DNA of 47,363 nucleotides from NCBI GenBank assembly GCA_027592755.1, contig JAQCLE010000023.1, forward strand, positions 1 to 47,363, read 5' to 3'. The position numbers and the translations under genes are program-made. Shown here piece after piece: positions 44,001-47,363 of this stretch (the stretch's first letter is position 1; each line of letters starts with the position of its first letter). This DNA is from Bacteroidota bacterium. GTDB lineage: Bacteria; Bacteroidota; Bacteroidia; Cytophagales; Cyclobacteriaceae. The notes beneath the pieces are model-generated. The model saw only the letters and a program-made list of their open reading frames with translations. It did not search any database and had not been told where the DNA came from.

Positions 44001-44940
44001 AACCACCTGAACTTGTCATAACCTTGAGTGAACCGGAGTCAAGTTTTACATTTATCCGACTCAAATATTCACTTACTACTGTTGACAGATAAGCATTGAC
44101 AACTGTAGTTTCAGCGCGAGGTAAAAGTTTGATGGTCGATGATAATTCCGATGAAATACTGACATGATCGAATCCAGCCTCAATGATTGCGGCCCTAAGT
44201 TTTTTTTCATGCTCAGGGTTTTTGTAGCTGTTTAAAAGTGCTACTGCAACGGCATCAACAGGTTGATTTTGTAATTCACCGACGACTCTTCGAATTTCCT
44301 TCTCTTCCAATTCAGAAATAATTTTCCCGTCTGCATCAACACGTTCATCAAGTTCTATGGATTTTGTATGGAGTGGAAGATCTTTTTGAATATTGATTGA
44401 AAAAAGATGTGGCCTCTGCTGCGTTCCTATACTGATAAGATCGCCGTAGCCTCTGGTAGTAATAAAGGCAACTCTTCCGCCTTTTCTTTCGAGTAAAGCA
44501 TTGGTTCCTTTTGTTGAACCAAGTCTGAAATCTATCGGTGGTAACGGATCATCCATTCTTGTCATAGTCGCCAACCTTGCACAAAGAATTGGAGCTTCTT
44601 CATGTGCAGTGATTTCAAAAACATTCCCAGCCGAAAGATTGAGTTCTTCTTCCAATTCAAGCACCCCCGATTCAGGATCATAACTGCTGATCAGCGAATG
44701 GACGCCTCTGTTATTGAGCAATTGGAAAGTGTATCCTGAAAAGATGTTCCCAACAGCTGGCCAATTGCTGGAAATGAGATATTGGCATTTACCTGTTTTT
44801 CCTATGATCCTGCCACGTAAGGCGCCTGAGCTAAGCACTTTAATTCGTTGCATTTGACCTGTAGGGCTGACTGAGATACAATCAGTAAAGGTACCGCCGG
44901 TATCAATCCATATTTGCCAGTTCTTAACAGCAACCATCAC
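41083..44940 (-). CDS. Fused HyuA-HyuB hydantoinase/5-oxoprolinase
   Basis: A 1285-residue ATP-dependent amidohydrolase, like eukaryotic and bacterial 5-oxoprolinase: the HyuA half (to about residue 745) and HyuB half (from about 765, VEEIQLELFTNRFIGIAEEMGALL) are in one chain. HyuA shows the ATPase motifs DTGGTFTD (residues 13-20) and DMGGTSTDVA; HyuB shows DVIITNHPGYGGSHLPDITL, NRAHHAELGGKRPGS and the Gly-rich ending TPGGGGFGK. Between the first phosphate motif and LGSTKGTNALLERKGG there are about 115 residues, longer than usual, with an inserted beta-rich segment (about residues 43-112). Substrate is 5-oxoproline or a related cyclic amide. Confidence 0.88.
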   Translation of the reverse strand: MMVAVKNWQIWIDTGGTFTDCISVSPTGQMQRIKVLSSGALRGRIIGKTGKCQYLISSNWPAVGNIFSGYTFQLLNNRGVHSLISSYDPESGVLELEEELNLSAGNVFEITAHEEAPILCARLATMTRMDDPLPPIDFRLGSTKGTNALLERKGGRVAFITTRGYGDLISIGTQQRPHLFSINIQKDLPLHTKSIELDERVDADGKIISELEEKEIRRVVGELQNQPVDAVAVALLNSYKNPEHEKKLRAAIIEAGFDHVSISSELSSTIKLLPRAETTVVNAYLSTVVSEYLSRINVKLDSGSLKVMTSSGGLVDAKLFTPKDSLLSGPAGGVVGAASIARDMGVRRMLTFDMGGTSTDVARYDTGFEYRYEMKVGPAYLQTPNVHIETVAAGGGSICDFDGFKLIVGPESAGASPGPACYGMNGPLAITDVNLLLGRIDTERFGIPANQKAAIDSLDQLKKRIIETTGKSYSNEELLSGFLTIANEKMAEAISRISIKKGYDPADYALLGFGGAGGQHVCQIAGILGINEIIIPYDAGLLSAYGMGQARIERFANKQVLKSLESVKSNLSNYFLELETDAGNDLQKESFQSGEIETISKSIYLRFFGQDATIEVKYSDQMDIASAFKHHYEHLYGHWVDGQIEVESIKVVVASKETNTINPIKEHEEYSPKPVKQIESYFNVNWVSTPVLVWEELSPGAKVQGPALLVSKNSTVVVEPEWTLLIDGYLNSRIKKLKIIGERVGHFVPTSRERNLHKTGKDSSHAVEMAKPVEVEEIQLELFTNRFIGIAEEMGALLLRTAFSVNIKERLDFSCGLLDENGELVVNAPHIPVHLGGLGICVRTVLKTLDLTPGDVIITNHPGYGGSHLPDITLIAPVFDSKRELIGYLANRAHHAELGGKRPGSMPPDAKNLAEEGVVISPQYLVKAGKAQWTEIKKLLTSGKYPTRAVEENLADLNAGLASIKAGEKSLQKLCDQYGSEQVKLYMIKLKEHAFKFLAEKIKKFGQKELSAKEYLDDGSCLSVKIKISHDKLVFDFQGSSPTHHGNLNANPAIVNSAVIYVLRLLIDEDIPLNEGLMKNVELKIPEGTILNPDFPNEPRDCPAVVGGNVETSQRLVDTLIKAFGLAACSQGTMNNLLFGNDHFGYYETICGGTGAGDGFDGADAVHQHMTNTRITDPETLEHRYPVRLNEFSIRKNSGGEGKWKGGNGVKREIEFLEPVELTVLSQHRKEAPYGLAGGESGALGKQTIILNDGAKEAMSGIDGKTMFPGDRIIIETPGGGGFGK

Positions 44941-44991
44941 CTCGGTTTGGTTCGTAATTGGTTAAAAATTGAGAATCGGAGTGAATTAAGA

Positions 44992-45184
44992 TCAAATCGT
45001 AATCTGAGCTTGCTTCAATATGTTGTTGAGAGTTCCCTTAGCAATATCATCAGACATTCTGTGAACCGCCACCGTGACAAGACCCTTTTTAACTTCATTG
45101 TTTATACTGACGATGGCTGCCTTTTTGTCTTGCTATATGCCACCCGTCTTTTTCTATCATTTTGATAATTTCAGAAGCCTTCAT
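44992..45184 (-). pseudogene. hicA: HicA toxin gene broken by a frameshift
   Basis: Reading from the ATG at 45184, the first 29 codons give the HicA start MKASEIIKMIEKDGWHIA and RQKGSHRQYK with the catalytic His in GSHRQY, then a stop (TGA). Shifting the frame by one base at about 45098-45107 restores the rest: NEVKKGLVTVAVHRMSDD and IAKGTLNNILKQAQITI, a normal HicA C-terminus ending at 44992. HicA is a small dsRBD-fold mRNA interferase. Only 18 bases separate it from hicB, on the same strand. A sequencing error cannot be excluded. Confidence 0.8.
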
Positions 45185-45202
45185 TATTAGAAGTCTTCGG
45201 TA

Positions 45203-45415
45203 TTAATTGAAGACCATAACTTCCGCTTCAGTTGAGGAGGTAGGCAGCTCCAATTTCTCATCTTTCAATCCCTCTAAATGAAATTGGATAGCATCATAGA
45301 TATTTTTCTCTGCAATTCTCTTAGTAGAACCTGTGGCGATGCAGCCGGGAACATCCGGTGAATAAGCACTATATCCAGTGCTGGTTTTTTCAAGAATTAC
45401 TAAAAATCTTCTCAT
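45203..45415 (-). CDS. hicB: HicB family antitoxin
   Basis: A 70-residue protein with the HicB partial RNase-H fold: FLVILEKTSTGYSAYSPDVPGCIATGSTKRIAEKNIYDAIQFHLEGL. There is no DNA-binding domain at the C-terminus, so autoregulation, if any, needs the complex or another factor. It is the first gene of the hicB-hicA pair and has its own promoter. Because the toxin gene is frameshifted, HicB may be an orphan. Confidence 0.85.
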   Translation of the reverse strand: MRRFLVILEKTSTGYSAYSPDVPGCIATGSTKRIAEKNIYDAIQFHLEGLKDEKLELPTSSTEAEVMVFN

Positions 45416-45434
45416 CGCAATTCAGCATCTATTA

Positions 45435-45462
45435 CAAACATAATTGAAAAATAGTTTTCAAA
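45435..45462 (-). promoter_or_regulatory. Promoter of hicBA
   Basis: On the minus strand TTTG (45459-45462) is followed after 16 bases by TATGTTTG (45435-45442), a full -7 match. The spacing is shorter than the 20 bases at two other promoters in this window. The hicB ATG is 19 bases downstream. Confidence 0.45.
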
Positions 45463-45532
45463 GTAACTCCATAAGCGGTCAATCGCTTTGATATAAAATT
45501 AGATACTTTAGCAATCAATCAATTTGTCTATC

Positions 45533-46576
45533 ATGATCTATCAAATTACTTCCTTCATTACAATGTATGCGATTACAATAAGCACCTATGCCCAAACCGA
45601 ACAAGCACAACTTAACAACCCGAATGCAACTCCTGAAGCAGTTGCACTGTACAAGTACATCAATTCAATTTCCGGTAAGCAAATACTTAGTGGCCAGCAT
45701 TGTGCTCCCTTAGTCGGTTCTAACAACCTGGCAGTAATTCATAGAAGCACCGGTCAATATCCTGCAGTTTTCGGCCAGGACTTCGGGTTTAGCTACCCAG
45801 GCTACTGGGACGGTATCAACTTTCGCCAACGTATCGTGGATGAAGCTATTAAACGAAATGAAGAAGGTTTCATCATCACACTAATGTGGCATGCTGTCAG
45901 GCCGACTGAGGATGAGCCAGTCACTTTCAGTGAATCTGTGCAAGGTGATCTTACAGATGAAGAATGGAATGAACTGATGACCCCGGGGTCAAATCTTCAT
46001 GAGCGATGGAAATCCCAGGTGGATGTGATTGCATGGTTTTTGAAACAACTTCAATATGCGAATGTTCCTGTACTGTGGCGGCCCTATCATGAGATGAATG
46101 GTGATTGGTTCTGGTGGGTTAAAAAAGGTGGAGACAATGGCTACAAGAAATTATTCCGCATGATGCATGAGCGACTAGTGGGTTTTCACGGACTCAATAA
46201 TTTGATATGGGTGTATAATACGAATGAATTTAAAAACGGAGTCGATACCCATGAAACCTACTATCCTGGTGATGACATTGTAGATATAATAGCTACCGAT
46301 GTTTACTCCGAGGGATTCAACCAGGTGAATTATGATCAAATGATGGCATTAGCCGGCAACAAGCCTATGGCTTTGGGAGAGGTAGGTGCAGCACCAAGTG
46401 TTGAAATCCTTAAAGCACAACCAAAATGGGCGTGGTTTATGAGTTGGGGTGCAGGTGGTGATGGCCGGGGTGGAAGTATAAGGGATACCTACGGGAGCGA
46501 CCTTGTTCTTAAACACAAAGACCTACCCTGGACAGATATTGAGAAGTATCGGGTGCATTATCCGGTGTTAAAGTAA
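45533..46576 (+). CDS. GH26 beta-mannanase
   Basis: A 347-residue secreted glycoside hydrolase of family 26, acting on beta-1,4-mannan. A signal peptide of about 20 residues ends at TYAQTEQ; the rest is one (beta/alpha)8 catalytic domain: SGKQILSGQHC at its start, acid/base Glu187 in WRPYHEMNGDWFWW and nucleophile Glu283 in PMALGEVGAAP. No carbohydrate-binding or T9SS sorting domain is seen, so it is probably periplasmic or secreted by another route. I use the ATG at 45533 in preference to the in-frame TTG at 45524. TACTTTAG at 45504-45511 resembles a -7 box but lacks a -33 box at the right distance. It is not surrounded by SusCD genes, so it is not part of a typical polysaccharide locus here. 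Confidence 0.9.
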   Translation: MIYQITSFITMYAITISTYAQTEQAQLNNPNATPEAVALYKYINSISGKQILSGQHCAPLVGSNNLAVIHRSTGQYPAVFGQDFGFSYPGYWDGINFRQRIVDEAIKRNEEGFIITLMWHAVRPTEDEPVTFSESVQGDLTDEEWNELMTPGSNLHERWKSQVDVIAWFLKQLQYANVPVLWRPYHEMNGDWFWWVKKGGDNGYKKLFRMMHERLVGFHGLNNLIWVYNTNEFKNGVDTHETYYPGDDIVDIIATDVYSEGFNQVNYDQMMALAGNKPMALGEVGAAPSVEILKAQPKWAWFMSWGAGGDGRGGSIRDTYGSDLVLKHKDLPWTDIEKYRVHYPVLK

Positions 46577-46621
46577 AGTTTCGAGTGGTCAATTCAATGT
46601 GCGTTTTGAACTCGTTTGGTC

Positions 46622-46642
46622 AGGTTCGTGAGCCACGAACCT
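46622..46642 (+). repeat. Hairpin AGGTTCGTG/CACGAACCT, copy 1
   Basis: A perfect 9-bp stem with a three-base loop (AGC) between the mannanase and UPF0303 genes. It is followed after a short gap by a T tract (46651-46658), so it could end transcription of the mannanase gene. A related hairpin follows the UPF0303 gene at 47185-47206. Confidence 0.65.
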
Positions 46643-46675
46643 TTGTGTATGTTTTTTTGTCTTAAGCTACATTTG
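46642..46675 (+). promoter_or_regulatory. Promoter of the UPF0303 gene
   Basis: TTTG (46642-46645) and TACATTTG (46668-46675) form a -33/-7 pair with 22 bases between. TACATTTG is an exact -7 match, and the ATG is 25 bases downstream. The -33 box touches the end of the hairpin at 46622-46642. Confidence 0.45.
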
Positions 46676-46700
46676 ATCGTCCATACAACAATCTCAGATA

Positions 46701-47162
46701 ATGGTTGATTTAGAAATATTACTGGAACAGGAAAAAGAGCTTCAATTTGGAACCTTCTCATCAGAGTCTGCCTGGGAGATTGGACAGCTATTGGTGAACA
46801 AGGGAAAGCAGCTGAAACAACCAATTACCATAGACATTACTCGAAACCGCCACCAGCTATTCCATTTTAGTTTTGACGGCACTTCACCCGATAATGACGA
46901 ATGGGTACGCCGTAAAACCAATACCGTTTATAGATTTGGTCATAGCTCTTTTTACATGGGTCGGCGGCTGGAATCCATGAATAAAACAATCGAAGAGAAA
47001 TACCTGGTAGCTGAAGCAGAATATGCTGCCCATGGGGGCGGTTTTCCTGTTATCTTAAAAGGTACAGGTGTAATTGGTACAATCACGGTCTCTGGTCTGG
47101 CCCAGGAGGAAGATCATGAGTTGGTGGTTGATGTTTTAAGAGAGTATTTAAAACAAAACTAA
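46701..47162 (+). CDS. UPF0303 family protein (HbpS/GlcG-like fold)
   Basis: A 153-residue cytoplasmic protein matching the UPF0303/heme-degrading-domain family: LQFGTFSSESAWEIGQLLVNKG, ITIDITRNRHQLFHFSFDGTSPDNDEWVRRKTNTVYRF and AAHGGGFPVILKGTGVIGTITVSGLAQEEDHELVVDVLREYL. Distant relatives (HbpS, GlcG) bind haem or cobalamin, but members of this group have no established reaction. The gene stands alone, with its own promoter and a hairpin on each side. Confidence 0.85.
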   Translation: MVDLEILLEQEKELQFGTFSSESAWEIGQLLVNKGKQLKQPITIDITRNRHQLFHFSFDGTSPDNDEWVRRKTNTVYRFGHSSFYMGRRLESMNKTIEEKYLVAEAEYAAHGGGFPVILKGTGVIGTITVSGLAQEEDHELVVDVLREYLKQN

Positions 47163-47184
47163 TATCTGAGTCAGCCCAATTGGC

Positions 47185-47206
47185 AGGTTCCTGTCGACAC
47201 GAACCT
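47185..47206. repeat. Hairpin related to 46622-46642, copy 2
   Basis: AGGTTCCTGT (47185-47194) pairs with ACACGAACCT (47197-47206) with a single C-C mismatch and a two-base gap. Its right half CACGAACCT is identical to that of copy 1, and the left half differs by one base. There is no T tract after it. The remaining 157 bases to the window edge hold no gene I can support. Confidence 0.55.
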
Positions 47207-47363
47207 TGGGGAAGATAGAGTGACTTGGCTTATGAAGCCGCCGATTCAATTTGTTTTAGAATCTTTCGGTAGTTCTTTACGCGTTCGATGTAGGTATAAC
47301 CTGTTGTGTGAATTAGAAGATAGCATGTTTTATATTATTAATTGGTCTGTGAAGGATAAAATA

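Noticed and set aside
44914-45165. 83-codon plus-strand open frame
   Set aside because: Shadow of the frameshifted hicA gene, whose two halves are recognisable on the minus strand.
45487-45511. Promoter for the mannanase gene (TTTG and TACTTTAG)
   Set aside because: Spacing is only 13 bases and the -7 box has one mismatch.
47207-47363. Possible minus-strand coding tail (ending near 47231)
   Set aside because: About 30 open codons with two stops just upstream at the window edge; too short and unlike any family to call.

Overview
The window is chromosomal DNA of a gliding marine-type Bacteroidetes, most likely order Cytophagales. Evidence: the type IX secretion (T9SS)/gliding genes porP-gldK-gldL-gldM-gldN and sprE/porW, long Bacteroidetes-type NusB, a DUF4271-hemD pair, an ATP synthase operon without atpD/atpC, AT-rich sequence, and promoters of the Bacteroidetes TTG-N16-22-TAnnTTTG kind. 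No phage, CRISPR or classical defence island is visible.

Layout. 1-2.5 kb: C-terminal piece of an Omp85-type outer-membrane protein with in-frame stops just upstream, then DUF4271 and hemD. 2.5-8.2 kb (+): porP and gldKLMN, the T9SS core and proton-driven motor, closed by a strong terminator that also encodes the C-terminus of convergent uvrC. 8.2-14.9 kb (-): sprE/porW, a class A penicillin-binding protein and uvrC in one overlapping operon. 14.9-21.9 kb (+): M23 peptidase, bactofilin, two AtpZ/AtpI-like membrane proteins and atpB-E-F-H-A-G, followed by a UbiA-like membrane protein. 22.8-29.7 kb (-): Do/HtrA protease, coaE, ybbR, yajC, DUF1573 lipoprotein, YtxH protein, long nusB, leucine-dehydrogenase-type enzyme. 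29.8-35.6 kb: two halves of an MdlA/MdlB-like heterodimeric ABC exporter facing each other around a small anchored protein, then truA and an iodotyrosine-deiodinase-like flavoenzyme.

From tRNA-Gly(CCC) at 35.7 kb the character changes. The next 4 kb hold an FG-GAP/VCBS surface protein whose end is fused out of frame to the tail of a second PorP-like gene, the C-terminal third of an S10 carboxypeptidase, the tail of an unknown gene, and a complete IS1380-family element inserted at that gene's stop codon. Beyond lie a CPBP-family membrane protein lacking the usual catalytic Glu, a fused HyuA-HyuB oxoprolinase, a HicBA toxin-antitoxin pair whose toxin gene is frameshifted, a GH26 mannanase and a UPF0303 protein between two related hairpins. 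I read 35.7-45.5 kb as a site of repeated insertion, deletion and decay.

I did not find a clearly new multi-gene system. The most interesting items are the deiodinase-like enzyme with a complete substrate-binding triad, the chimeric gene junction at a tRNA T-arm-like sequence, the convergent ABC half-transporters, the orphaned HicB, and a small stem-loop repeated with a conserved loop.
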